Positions 12,801 to 24,839 of a stretch of DNA of 64,000 nt are shown piece by piece. The stretch comes from Phoronis australis. Taxonomy: Eukaryota > Phoronida > Phoronidae. The notes beneath the pieces are model-generated. The model saw nothing but the letters and a program-made list of their open reading frames with translations, made no database searches and was not told where the DNA came from. Both the position numbers and the translations under genes were made by a program. Positions within the stretch are counted from its first letter, which is position 1, and every line of letters starts with the position of its first letter. The DNA lies in the NCBI GenBank assembly GCA_002633005.1, contig NMRA01000143.1, positions 523,206 through 587,205 of the forward strand, read 5' to 3'.

Positions 12801-15800
12801 GTGATGTATCAATCCACCAATAAATAGGCTAGTTTGATAGAAATATTTGTGTTGTAAAATTTAACAAAAATAAACAGTTTTGAAAGAATAAAGAACAAAT
12901 AATTATAAAAAAGAGACCAAAAAAAGAGGAAATTGGAAATCATGTAAGAGGAAATCGAAATCAAAAATGGAAATCCTCTTAAAAGAGGAAAATTCCAATC
13001 CTGTGTCTATCAACAATTCTGATTGCAGTGAAGGCAGTAACAGGTATCTCTGTGCAATGCATGCATGACTCACTGGTTTGGGTGTGTAATGAAAGTTGGA
13101 CAGCGCGTCGAGTTTGATAAACAGAGTTTGCATCATGTCTTTGATTTCTTCATGCTGGGCATCGACCTCATCATCACTCTCATCTGCCTGAAATTCAATT
13201 GCTAATAACAAAACCAGGTCTTGATTATAAGCTGCCATGTTCTCAGGTTATAAGGCCATGGAAGGTAATTTCAGACACTGTTGCGTAACGGAATAAAGAA
13301 TTGGTATAGTTAAGTCTGCTACACGAAAGCTCACGCCTGTAATACAGAGCTGAGTCAATGAAATTATCACTTTGCAGAGCAACACATCGTCATGTCAAAG
13401 CCAAATAATAGGGCGAAATTTCACCAACTTAGGACACAACATGGCGCTCGAGTAAAATTGTAACTTAGTTTAAGGAGAACCACATCGATGCTTATGATCA
13501 CTTTCAAATTCTAAGGAGAGTCACAGAAAATGTGACAAATTGTGAATATCCCGAAGGCTACAAGCCTTTGAAAAATAAAGGTCACTTTTGGAGATTCCTC
13601 AGTCAGAAATTAGTGACATTTTACCGTACGTTCGGTAATCGAACATTTACAAAGTGTGTGATTCAATGGCGGAAAATTAGTTAATATATCAAAAATTAGA
13701 AAAATTAGATTCTAAGTAACAAAAGTACTAGTTCTTAAAGGCAATTATAATTCATGACAATTAATTTTGAGTTTGATTGCCATGTGGATTCCAAAATTAC
13801 AGTACACAGTCAATTGTTCTTGGAAAATGGACTTTAATTAGACTTGAGCACTAGATAATGTCATTTGTTACAAGAGCAATTCCGAGCATTAAAATGCACC
13901 CAAGAATGCACTGCAAATGGTGTACTTTTAGGGATGTTATTTGTATTATAAAAATGGCCACTAGATGGTCCAAAATACGTGAAATCTATCTGAAAACAGA
14001 AACATGCTATTGTTTTACAATAGAAAGCAATTTCTTATATTTCATAAAAATCCATAAAGGAACTTCAGAGAAACAGAAGAAAATGGAAAAAAATGAAATT
14101 GCCATTAGGGGACACAGCGTTTGTCGGATCTGTCTGAAAGTCATTGTCGTCTGTTGTCAACTTCATATAAATAAACTTGCTAAATTTAGTAAAGATCCTG
14201 CAGAGTGTTTAGGAGATACAGCCATGGACGCAAAAATAATCAAAATTGCCACTAAGCGCCACAATTTTCGAAGTCATCTAAAATCATCGTCAGCTGTCCT
14301 CTTCACATGAAGAATATACATGCCAACTTTCACAATCATCGTTAGAGTAGTTTGGTTGACAGAAGGGCAGATGCAAAGCAGTAAAAATGGTCATAAGGTG
14401 GATGCAAAATACCTCACATCCATCGGAAAACGGGAGGATGGCATAGATGCCTATATGCCAAATGAAATTCTATGAATATCTGTCGAGAACCTTTTAAGAT
14501 CAAAGGTAAACGTAAAAAACTAAAATTGCAACTAGGGGGCACACCGGTAATCAGTCCGAAAGTTTGCTCATGCCGTCCCATTCATGAAAGGAATACATGT
14601 GCAAAATTTCATGAGCATACATCAAAGGGTTGTGGAGTTAGAGCAGCGGACACAGGACCGACGGACAGGAATGACAGTATAATGTGTCCACATGTAAATA
14701 TGTGGGCGCATAAAAACATAAGACTATTGTCTAAGCGCTAGCAAAAGTTTTGTAATATGAAAGTAACTGCCAACATTTGTGACTTACATCCAACTTTTTT
14801 AAAGGTTAAAGGAACTTTATCAACAAGTCTGTATATTTAAATAAATCATTACAAAACTTTACTATTAACTTAGAAAAAGTTTTTATTTTCTGCAAGTAGA
14901 AAGCCTGTACTTCAACTTTATAAACCTCTCAACGATTAGGTCTCATGAACATGTCTTATTTAAAATTGTGCAAAAAAGACAGGCATAATCGTAGCAAAAC
15001 AACTGTATATTCAATACCAAATTTTGTTTGCTCTAAATGTTCAAATGAAACCTCAAAAAAAATTGTTATAACAGTTTTCTAAGTTGTCCATTTGTTTTTA
15101 TTTTTGATAGTGGAATGCTTTAAAAACAATCCTTAGCAACATTCACAGTGAATGGTAGTAACAACTCTTACTTAACAAATCACCATGGAAACTACCTTTT
15201 GCTTTTTCAGATATTCCTCCTCATAAAGTTCACCCAGGCTCTTTTTGCTCTTCTCCTGGTCCAGCACAATTCTCTTCTTGTACTCAATAGGGTTCTCTGT
15301 AGGTTTCACCTTGCGCTCGACATCATCAAATGCCTTCAAGAGATCAAGAAACACACATTTATCTCAAACAATAAACCAAGCAAAGCATAGTGAAACAACA
15401 TAATGAGTAGACTTGGAATACCAAAATTACTACCGATAGGCAATTAGCTTGCAATTACGTTGTAAATTCGAAATAAAAGGAACTCAGACAGTCAGATGCT
15501 TAATAAAGACGCCGAATTATAGTATTAGTAGCAGACTTGTGTAACACCACAACTACATTCGAGCACTTTGGACACCTTGCAGACTTTCGCATAATAACCA
15601 AACATCAAAAATTGGAACTTTTCAGCATGTTAGCCTATTGAAACTGCATTGAGCTGGTACTTTTCCTAGTTACTTGCCTTTGAATACACGGTGATTTGGT
15701 CACCACTTTTCAGAACTCTCTAAGGTATTTAGTGCATGGACCCTGCTTACAGTAGTGAAAAGATCCAGTTAAAGGAGAATGCCACCAAAAACAACATATT

Positions 15801-18800
15801 TTGTATCAATTTAGATCTAGTAGTTTCACTCGATAACAGAAAGTTCGCTTCTTTTACCGGACACCAGACGGAGGTACTGAAATTAACCAATGATGTCACA
15901 GGTTCTAACACAGTCTGCTCAGCAGTTCACAAGGCGTTTACTTAGTGTCAGCTTATCACTTGAATTCACCGTTTTACATCAATAAATCATCAAAAGTCGA
16001 TGTACTACAAATACATTGTCACTGAGCTTTTAAACAAACGAGTTATTTATTTCACTGTTACGGATTTATAGAAATTTTGAACATACCGCAGCCTTCAAAG
16101 TTCGGTAGGCCCACTTACCAAGGTCAGTCTCAAGACAAGTTTAGAGTCCGCTCGTTGATAAATTAGAATTATTCTTCCATGAAATACAGACACGAGAGCA
16201 TAGCCATGTGATGTCATTTTAGACTTGCTATTTTTTCAGTTCTAAACACAAAACCCTCGATATAACACAGTGGCTCGGAAATCGATCAGGCCCGTCGCGG
16301 CCGGGGACTGGATACCACTAACATAAATCAGCTGGGTTAGTCGGCTGTGAAAGTTGAAAACTAAACTTCCAGTCATGAAAAGACTGGACTAGTGAACGCA
16401 ATAATATGCTTGTGAATGTTTTGGTGAATTCGCCACGAAATTGCAAATCTATTTACTCCTAGGTAGCCGTGAAGCCACTGAGTTTCCCCTTCCACAGAAC
16501 CATACACGGAATAGGTGTACAATAATAATGCTGGTTTCTTGAACCAAACACATATGTGCAAAAAAGTGCCCATGGCTCTGCACTGGACAATGTTTTACAC
16601 CAGACGTGTTGTTAACTATTCACGTAAGTTTGAAATAATTGTTCATTGCAAGCGTCTATAAACTGATAAACATGTACCACCGAACTGCCACTCAAAAAAA
16701 CATGACTGTTGCCAACGGCTAGTCGACGCGCTGCAAAGTCAGTGCGGTCACCATGTGGACGATATGAATTTGCCGGGCCTTCCATAAGACACTGCCATTC
16801 TTCGAAATAACGTGGAAAAAAACAGAATTTTGTTCCCTTCTTTCAGAAGTTATTTTCTTCCCAGCTCAGAATTTGCAGCCTCTCGCACTTTGCCAGTTTG
16901 ACAATACGTACGTATTTAGCCAGAGATAGTCAGAATTAAACAAAATAAACAATCCACCAACCACAGAAGCTGTTGTTTATAGTTTAGCATGGTGATGATC
17001 AATAACGCATCAAGAAGCCTTGCAATTTGTCTATTATCTTGCTATATTTAAAATGAATCCGCGCAAATTTCTCGACTTCAGAACTCACATTTTTAGTTAA
17101 AGTAATATGAATTTATATTTTTTAATTTATAATTCAAAAATTTTCTTCCAATGTTATTATTAGCTTATCACCAAGTGAGTAACTCAGTAAATTGTAATTT
17201 ATTACGTGTATCTTCACGCCATTTTCATAGTTTTAAAGAGTTTCTTGTATCTTTGTGAGGACCATGTGGCAGATAACCTATTTCACTTACGATGAGTCAG
17301 ACATATTTCTTGCCTTTATACTCCATAAATACTGTTTACGCAATTCCCAATTTTGCTTAAAACATATTTCAGCACACTTTCCACAGAAATACACAATTTA
17401 ACTTGTCTTGGATAGTACACAAATCTCCGTTATATCTTGTACTTACCTTGTCCTTGATTCTCTGCTTAATTAAGTCTTCTAGGGATTTTGTGGTTTCCTC
17501 AGTGATAACAGGAGCTAGATTAGATGAAAAACACTGTTAGAATGTAACATAAACATGTGAATATGAACAAGAGAACACAAACATGTGAATATGAACATGT
17601 GAGACTCTTGAGTGACAGCAGGACACAAACAAAAAATGCCATAAAAACCGTGAGACAAACAGACAAAATTTATATGTACACCAAAACGGAATAAAAAAAA
17701 ATTGTTCTTCAATTCAGTTCGAAATGTTTGTGCGCAACAAGAATTGATTGCTGCGTGACACTAATGCAGAAACTGCTTGGGTTTAAGGGAGAGTTTAAAC
17801 AGATTTCTTCATTTTGATATTCAATGAAATTTCCTTCCGTGAGTCAGTTATTCTAATCATACAAGGGCTTTGAAAATACCAAACCTTATATAACACCAAA
17901 CCTTACATGAGCTTTGATTTGAACACTAGCCAAACCGTTACAATGTGCCATGCATCTAAAGTATAGTGACCTCTGTCTCAACTTCAAGATTCTATCACCA
18001 TATATTACCACCATAACTTCAAGATTCTATCACCATATATCACCACCAGGCAGTTTACTTACGCAGTTTGGTGGTGTGTTCAAAGTCCAGCACTTCCTCT
18101 AGCAAGCTGTTCTCTGGCCGAGCACTAGCAGTTGCTTCACCCGACAGTTGCCATGGTTTCTCAGCTATATTAGCCTCCTCCATCTCTTTGATCTTACTTT
18201 TCAACTAAAATGTGATAAAATAAGTGAAATCAAGTTTATGAGTGTATGTTGCTAGGCAAATGGATTACTTAGAACACTATTTTCCATAAAACAATCAGCC
18301 TAGCAAAGCGATTGCTTTTCAAATTATGACACCCATAGTTAATAACTACCGAAATTTTAATTAGCAGAGATGTGAACACAAATTTTTCAGCAAACAGAAC
18401 TACAAAGTCTGCGAAGTGAATAATTATTTTTTGTCTCGTGTTTTCTTATTTCTGAGAAATTGAATTCGTGATCGTTATCATCGAAGAAGGCTATTTGGAC
18501 AATACAAGTCATCTCACTGATGATATTATCACAGTCATCTCATTGATAAAATCACTATAATTGAGAAGTCTCATTGCCTACAGTTATCAAAGATGCTAGA
18601 CCCTGGCAGTGAAAATTATGTCCAGTTGAAATCACAATTTTCCAACTCCTGTTAGTGGTGACAAACCTTCCCGTTAAGCGTGGTTTTCTCACGTGTAATT
18701 AAAAATACCAACTCACAACATTAAAAAAGAACAAAATTCCACCTCAAAACATAAACCAAAACAATGGTTCTCAAAATGGCAGTTCACGCAGCTTTTCACT

Positions 18801-21800
18801 GATAAAGTACAACTCACCCTTTCCTGCCTCTTCTCATACGATGATTTCTCCTCGCGCTTGCCCCCCAATATATCTTCAACCGCCTCTCCATCGCTGCTGT
18901 CTGAGGCCAAGAGGTCACCCTGGCTACTACCACTGACAATAAAGTTAAGTACAAAGCTTATTAAAGTTCAACTCAGACACAAACCGAATGCCCTGATAAT
19001 GTCGTACACGCCACTCGTGACCTGTTGCTTACAGTGAACAGTTTCATTTGAGAATTTTACAGTAAAGAAAGATGTGACCGATAACAAAGTACGAAAACTT
19101 TCAACAACCTATGGCAGTTACATACATGTCTATTATGCTTCAACACACTCTGTTCTGTTCCTGTGTCATATAAAAGGATGATAAAATACAGCAGAAATGA
19201 AGCCAACTTTGTCAGTGTCAACTTTGGACTGGAATCTGTGCCTAGTTGAAGAATATGACAAATTAATTGATAAGGATGAAGGGCTAGGTGCAACATTAAT
19301 ACTACTCTGGATTAACCTTTGACCTCAGTCCTGTTTTTGTATTTGTCTTCCCTGAATACAGTGTGCTTAGTATTTGTTGACTGCAATGGTTGTGTTGCTT
19401 TATTCATCTCTCGCTATAATTTCCACAACTCCTGAAGACTATAATTTGAACAGTTCAACATGTTCATTACCTCTGAATAGTGCAAACAAACACCTCTTAA
19501 CTAACCTGAGGCATTCTCAATAAAAGTGAACATTTTGTTATCATGAAAGACAATTAATCAGCGTAACAGAAGAGTACTGGTCATTAGAAATGGGGTTTAT
19601 GAGAAAAGAATATACAACAGTAAGTAAATAGTTCATGTGAGCTCCAATTCAACTTGTGTGGCATGAAGTCTGGAAACCCAAGGACAAGAGCACGAAAAGT
19701 GTGAATTAAATTTAAATTAAACAGTCAGAGAGAAGTGAGCAGATAATGTAACACATTGAAACATTGTCTGTTCAGGGTAATAATGAGTGTAACTTATATT
19801 AACTTAGTGTAATTTACCTCATGTCCCTGTCTAATGTGTCGTGATCAGTGGCAGTAAATTTGACTTTCTTACTGGGATGAGTGTCCTCCGGTTCGTCAAA
19901 GAAGTCCTTGTACATAAAATTCTAGGAGAAATGAACTTCAATTATCATGCGTATTTCCCGTACATTTTTCACGTGTAAACTAACAGTAATCATGGGCAGC
20001 GCACCATAGGGGGCTAGGGAGGGCTATAGCCCCCCACTTTTTTCAGTGATGGTCTATAGGCAGAGCACCACAGGCGGGCTGGGGGGATTTAGCCCCCCAC
20101 TTTTTTCAGTGCTGCGCTGCCCGTGCTAATGAGTGTTTGGGTCAAACTAAAATCAAAACCAATCATGAATCTTGCCGAATGATTTCACAAGTTTCAAACA
20201 ATATACATGTGGAAGTGCATTTGGAAAATTAATGACAATGATTCTAAGCAGTGTGTTCTGTACGTAATAACACAAGCGATTACTTAGTGCCAATACGCGA
20301 AAATTAATTTCAAATATTATACTATTAATCATCGATATATTCTAAATTTTTGGAAGTATGAGTATGTGTGCTCCTTCTAAAGTGAAATGTCCTTAGACAA
20401 TTACTTGACAAACACGCTCTAACTTCAAATGATTAAATTACTAATTCAATACCATCTAACCTGTTGTTCCTCTCCTAAATCAACTTCAATTTCATCATCG
20501 TCATCACCATCGTCATCATCTTTTCCACGCTCTCTTCCTTCCTGTTCAAATTTAGCATCTTCCCGCTCCAAGAATGTCTCCATGTCTGCCATTTTAAAGA
20601 ATTTATCATCAACTACCGTTTTCCTCTTTTTTAGTCTTCCCTTCGGTTTACCCTCACCGCCCGACTCCTCTTCATCTGTCCCACCACCAGATGGCGCTTT
20701 TTCGTCATCCTGTTCCGGCTCATATTCTTCAAAACCTGCAAAGTCCGAGTCCTCAGAATCATCTGGATTTCCAATTGTCCATTTCGAGGCATTTTTCAAC
20801 CCCAACCTCTCCTTTAATTCCTCCAAGTCTCCATCATCACCGACATGACTATCTTTGTCAGAGTCATTTTCCAAAGACTCACCAACGTCGGTGGTGCTGT
20901 CATCAACATGATCCTCACAAGTGTCAACACCCTCACCGGTACTCTTAGTTCCACTAGTCCTTAAACCAAAACCGGCATCACCCTCCCCGACTAATATTTG
21001 TGACGACCGCCTTATAACATGGTTGATGCTTGGTTTATTCTGCAGTTCAATTTCCTGCCAAATCTGTTCTTCATCAAACTGGTCCACTATGAGCTCTGGA
21101 AGTGCTTCACTATTCTCTTCTCCATCTTTTTCGATAGATTTTATAAAATCGTACAAAGTTTTAGTTGTGTTTCGCAGATTATCCGACAAGGAAGTCTGTA
21201 TACTACAAGGTAAAGATAAGCTCATACAAACATTAATTGCTGTTAAAATTAGAGTTCTCGGCATGCGCCGTTCAAACTAGGAAATTACATCGCCGTGTAT
21301 GCCACAGGCATACACAGGTGATAGTACACCCCCATAAAAAGTTACTCATCTCAAAATACAGCGAATAACATCGAAAGAAACATGTATACATATACATTAG
21401 GTTATAATTAGTGTACCATGACTCTGCTGACAGCATAGTAATGAAGCATGATTTGAACATATCCAAGCTTCCCTCACCAGGAGCCTGGTTGAAGATACGC
21501 AAAATCATGCATGTTGACGAGCAAAAAGTCCAAGGGATACAAAACTTACAAATTCCACCATGCTTATTTTTGCAAGCGCCAGGTTATGTGCTTTGCTCAG
21601 TCTTGCGCTTGTCTTTGCCTAACTTGCGTGACATCAAATCAATTGAAACACTAAAATGTGGTTATCATTTGCGATTAAAAACTTAACAACCAAAAAATGG
21701 AGTTGGAATTCTTATTCAAAATTAATTTGAGAAACGGGCGCGTTGTTTAGTGAATGCCTGGTGTAGTATTATATGCAGTGTATTGGGGACGATCAGAAGC

Positions 21801-22027
21801 TGAGTGGGGACGATCAGAAGAAGCTGAGGACGCCTGTGGAGGCAATACCATATTCAGATATTCAATGGGAGCGATTGGTCCTCAGATTAGGGACCCACAT
21901 ATTTGACTATTACCACTTCCGTTAAACAGTGATCAAATTACCTTAAAAATTTTTCAGGCTTATTAGTTAAACCAGAAAAATTCGCCAGGAGATCTTCCAC
22001 CACGTTCATGTTATAGGAGGCGGCCAT
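9845..22027 (-). CDS. MPHOSPH10: U3 small nucleolar ribonucleoprotein MPP10, 11 exons
   Basis: MPP10 is a nucleolar component of the U3 snoRNP/SSU processome (with IMP3 and IMP4) needed for 18S pre-rRNA cleavage. Coding exons in transcript order: 21942-22027, 20461-21202, 19818-19921, 18818-18932, 18063-18204, 17447-17514, 15196-15333, 13074-13187, 12444-12551, 11660-11890, 9845-9991. All have GT donors and AG acceptors, and phases are compatible throughout, giving 664 aa (human protein about 680). Family hallmarks visible: [14 protein letters not shown] near residue 70, a long acidic stretch, [26 protein letters not shown] after exon 3 begins, [57 protein letters not shown], a Lys/Arg-rich basic region in exon 10 and [15 protein letters not shown] in exon 11. 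The start ATG sits in AAGATGGCCGCC. Introns hold a family A copy, a minisatellite and a palindromic repeat. No internal stop or frameshift is seen; probably functional. Confidence 0.96.
10449..10676 (+). repeat. About 43-bp minisatellite in the last MPHOSPH10 intron
   Basis: Five to six imperfect units of TAGGTCACTCGAC...GACCWCATATGACTCTGCACCCTTAA, including two shorter variants. Non-coding. Confidence 0.85.
12911..12995 (+). repeat. Dispersed purine-rich repeat fragment
   Basis: The motif AAAGAGGAAATTGGAAATC and following sequence recurs in reverse complement at about 26562-26640 (GATTTCCAGTTTCCTCTTTT), indicating a small dispersed repeat. Confidence 0.4.
13871..14712 (+). mobile_element. 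Family A element, copy 3, in an MPHOSPH10 intron
   Basis: A more diverged copy with head CAAGAGCAATTCCGAGC and tail ATGTGGGCGCATA, in the intron between MPHOSPH10 exons 15196-15333 and 13074-13187, antisense to the gene. Most of its CTCF-like blocks have mutated (CCACTAGATGGTCC, CCATTAGGGGACAC), which suggests an older insertion. Confidence 0.85.
17980..18050 (+). repeat. Two-unit direct duplication beside an MPHOSPH10 exon
   Basis: ATAACTTCAAGATTCTATCA with following ATATA(T/C)ACCACC occurs twice in tandem (about 34-bp period) next to the donor of exon 18063-18204. Confidence 0.75.
19994..20122. repeat. Palindrome-ended element in an MPHOSPH10 intron
   Basis: Begins with GGGCAGCGCA and ends with its inverted copy TGCGCTGCCC. 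Inside, AGCCCCCCACTTTTTTCAGTG occurs twice in direct orientation. Looks like a small non-autonomous element or internally duplicated fold-back. Confidence 0.55.
21293..21590 (-). repeat. Dispersed repeat B, copy 1
   Basis: The reverse complement shares a long diverged alignment with 57610-57915: CCCTTGGACTTTTTGYTCGT, GGATATGTTCAA, GAGTCATGGTA, then a segment encoding [12 protein letters not shown] in both. It lies inside MPHOSPH10 intron 1, close to exon 2. Confidence 0.7.
21776..21838 (-). repeat. MITE family M end fragment
   Basis: Carries GTGTATTGGGGACGATCAGA...GCTGAGGACGCCTGTGG, the terminal sequence also seen at 43976, 45908 and 63905. A short internal GGGGACGATCAGAAG duplication is present. 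Confidence 0.6.
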
Positions 22028-22032
22028 CTTGG
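22016..22032 (-). promoter_or_regulatory. YY1-like motif over the MPHOSPH10 start codon
   Basis: The minus strand reads CCAAGATGGCCGCC across the initiator ATG. This resembles the YY1 motif AAnATGGCnGC, often found just downstream of the transcription start in TATA-less housekeeping genes. Motif match only; no transcription start is known here. Confidence 0.3.
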
Positions 22033-23090
22033 TTTACTCTATTCTATAATCTGGACAGGATTAAGTTTGCTTGCTCTACATAGGCCGATAGCCCAGTCCA
22101 TTATTGAGCGGCTTTAGCGACGGACGTCAGTGAGAATCGGGTCTTGCGTAATTGTTTCCTCAACGATAAGTACTTTTCCTCTGACTGATAATCCTGATGC
22201 AAAACAATAATACAAACGTTTATTTGGAGTCATGAGTGAAGTACAGTGAAACGGCACATCGACTTATATCAGAACTCTGGGCAGCACCGGCCGCGGTGCT
22301 GCTACATGATTTTTCCAAAGACCTTGAAACCACGCCCTTTCATATTGCATCTGTATTCGATGACCCAGACTACAGCTTATGGTTCCACATGGAACTTTTT
22401 CGCTAAGTAATAGATGATCATGCTCTTTTAAAACAAAAAACTTTGCGGAAACCCCAAATTCCTTACATGAATAGAAACTTCCGACGAGCAATTGAATGTC
22501 AAATCCATGCTCTGCAGAAAGTTTAATCGTTTCCCCTCAAGCAAAAATTAATTGGGAAGAAAAACTGTGTTACGGACATCGAAACGCACATCTAAATGAT
22601 ACTTTCTGACAAATGATCCAAAATCGATTTGGTACAGAATTAAGCCGGTGTATCCGAGGCGGAGGAGGAACAATAACATAACACTCTGCGTAGATCATCA
22701 GGTCCAAAACTCGTCCTGCTGAGATTTTCCAAACTTTTTCCAATCATTTCGCTCATTGCTTGAGTCAATCGAACGTGGCCCAAGATCAACACAGTTTTTC
22801 TGACCATCATGTAAGTATTGAGATTGTCCAATAGGACCTCCCTTCATGGTAATCTATGCCTCATTATTTGACTTTGAATCTCTCAACGAGTCTGAACGTC
22901 TTGCCGGATCGAGCTCAGAAGGCTGAGTCCTTACAAGACGGGGCAATAGTCTGATATAACGTGTACGTTATATCAGACCATTACCGGCTACAGCTAGGGT
23001 ACCACAACATACCACAAGTTTTATAAGTTTGGTGCACAAGACGTACTGGCCACTCACCTCACCGACTATTTATAATACTTGTTAAACTGT
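22028..23090. other. MPHOSPH10 upstream region; no gene recognised
   Basis: Upstream of the MPHOSPH10 start on the minus strand; presumably includes its promoter. No divergent gene is recognised. Confidence 0.4.
22949..22978. repeat. Perfect 12-bp-stem hairpin
   Basis: GTCTGATATAAC and its exact inverse GTTATATCAGAC are separated by GTGTAC, whose ends can also pair. Function unknown; could be the joined ends of a fold-back element. Confidence 0.7.
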
Positions 23091-23094
23091 CTAC

Positions 23095-24830
23095 ATATCC
23101 ACCCTCTCTCAAGCTTAGCCACATAACTCCGGTGACAAAATGGACATGTCATGTTACAGGCATGTTAATGTTTTATCCACCGTAAATCAAGTTTCTGAAA
23201 GACTTCTGTGAAAACAACTAAATGTTTACTTTGACAAAATTCTAAACAAAAACCTCTGTGCCTTTAGAAAGGGTTTTAGATGTGAAGATGTTCTCTTGAG
23301 GCACACTGAGGATCTCCGGCAGATCAGCCATGGACCGCGCGCTTGACTGCGGGATGCCCGGTTCTAATTGATTTATCAAAAGCATTCGACTACCTTCCCC
23401 ATGCCTTACTGGTGTCGAAACTTGGTGCCTATGGTTGTTCTCAGAAAACATGTTCTTTTCTTTTCTCCTATTTGTCTGAGCGCTCTGTGAGAGTTAAAAT
23501 TGAAAATATAGCACTTGGCACCCTGTCTCTAAAGGTGTTCCCCAAGATTCTACCCTGGGTCGTCTGTTATTCAATGCCATAAATGATATTTTATATATAC
23601 TTGAAAGCAAGTGCAAGCTTTACAGTTACGCAAATGACAATACACTTGTACACTCTAATGACTCTACGGATAAAGTCAAACTTGTTCTGAACGCCGCAAA
23701 TGAGGCTATGAGATGGTTTGACAATAATCGGTTTACAAACACTGAAAATTTCAAAGCAGTCACTCTTAGTGGGGACACACTCTGCGATTCCGAAAATTTT
23801 CTTTATCTTAGCACGAATATTATTAAGTGTGAGAATTCTGTTAATCTGTTGGGTGTGCACACTGACTGTAAATTAAACTTCCATGAACATGTGGACGCTC
23901 GACATCTGTGCCAAAGCAGCAAAAAATGTGTACCTTAATGTTCGTCTGTGTCATTAATTGGACACAGACACTAAGTTGAAGATTTATTATGCATTTATTC
24001 GGTCATATTTTAATTATTGTCCTCTTGCTTGGTACTTATGTGGTGTTCAGAAAGCCAGAAAAATGGAAAAGGTTCAATAGCGGGCCTTAAAATTTGTTTT
24101 CAGTGACCACCAGTCGTCGTATTCCGCCCTTACTGTCTAAATCAAACTCTACTCCGTTTTTTGTTAAAAGGCTACAATGTCTTGGGGTGGCTGTTTTCAA
24201 GCATATGAATCTCTCTCCAGGGTGTCGCTCTCAGGCGTCTGCCCTAAGAGGTACGGGAGAAAAACACTTCATGTGTTGTAAGGTTCGCCACTACATCATC
24301 CTATGGGCTTAATTCTATTCTCAATACCTTTATAAATGAGTTAAGTCGCCATTTACGTCAAACTTGTGAATGCCAATTCGCCTACGTTGTGAAAATACTG
24401 GGCCTGTTCCAAGAAACTGACTTAAGTTCATTTTTGACTTAAGTTTAAGATTTGTCTTAAATTCCAAACTTTGCAACTTCCACATTCGGTAAGTTAGTCA
24501 AAATTAAGACAAAACGTATGTCACACACTTAAAAGTTGAACTTAAGATCTCTTTCTTGAATTGGCTTTGAGACAAACTTAACTTGTATTTTAAAATTTAC
24601 TAAAATTTAAGATTTGTCTTAGCTAAGTCTGTTTTGTTGGAACGGGCCCACTGTCTTTTGATGCTTGAAAAGTCATGTATGTTTGTATACTTTCTGTACA
24701 GTAGCCCTTTTTCCTCTTCATACATATTAATTTCTCACCACATATCGGTCACTATAGCACTTGTGTCACTGTTTTGCTGTTAACATGTTCCGATTTAAAA
24801 TAAACATTTTACTCACTTACTTACTGTTCT
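23095..24830 (+). mobile_element. Decayed non-LTR (LINE) retrotransposon, RT region
   Basis: Fragments of one reverse-transcriptase ORF lie in shifted frames: LCAFRKGFRCEDVLLRHTED, then DLSKAFDYLPHALLVSKLGA, GVPQDSTLGRLLFNAINDIL, and the catalytic box at 23627-23638 reading YAND where active elements have YADD. The C-terminal part (IRSYFNYCPLAWYLCGVQKA) follows. Stops and frameshifts make it inactive. The order and motifs suit the jockey/CR1-like group. A polyadenylation-like AATAAA and short ACTT repeats near 24800-24830 may be its 3' end. A MITE interrupts it at 24400. Confidence 0.85.
24400..24649. mobile_element. Harbinger-like MITE inside the LINE
   Basis: 250 bp with terminal inverted repeats GGGCCTGTTCCAA and GGGCCCGTTCCAA (12 of 13 matching) and a 3-bp ACT on both sides (24397-24399, 24650-24652). 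It has internal complementary TTAAGATTTGTCTTA-type blocks. GGGCC termini with a 3-bp duplication resemble PIF/Harbinger MITEs, although ACT is not the usual TWA target. Non-coding. Confidence 0.75.
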
Positions 24831-24839
24831 CTAAACAGC

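Noticed and set aside
20429-21280. Plus-strand open frames rich in Ser and Pro
   Set aside because: They are antisense shadows of the acidic MPHOSPH10 exon 2.
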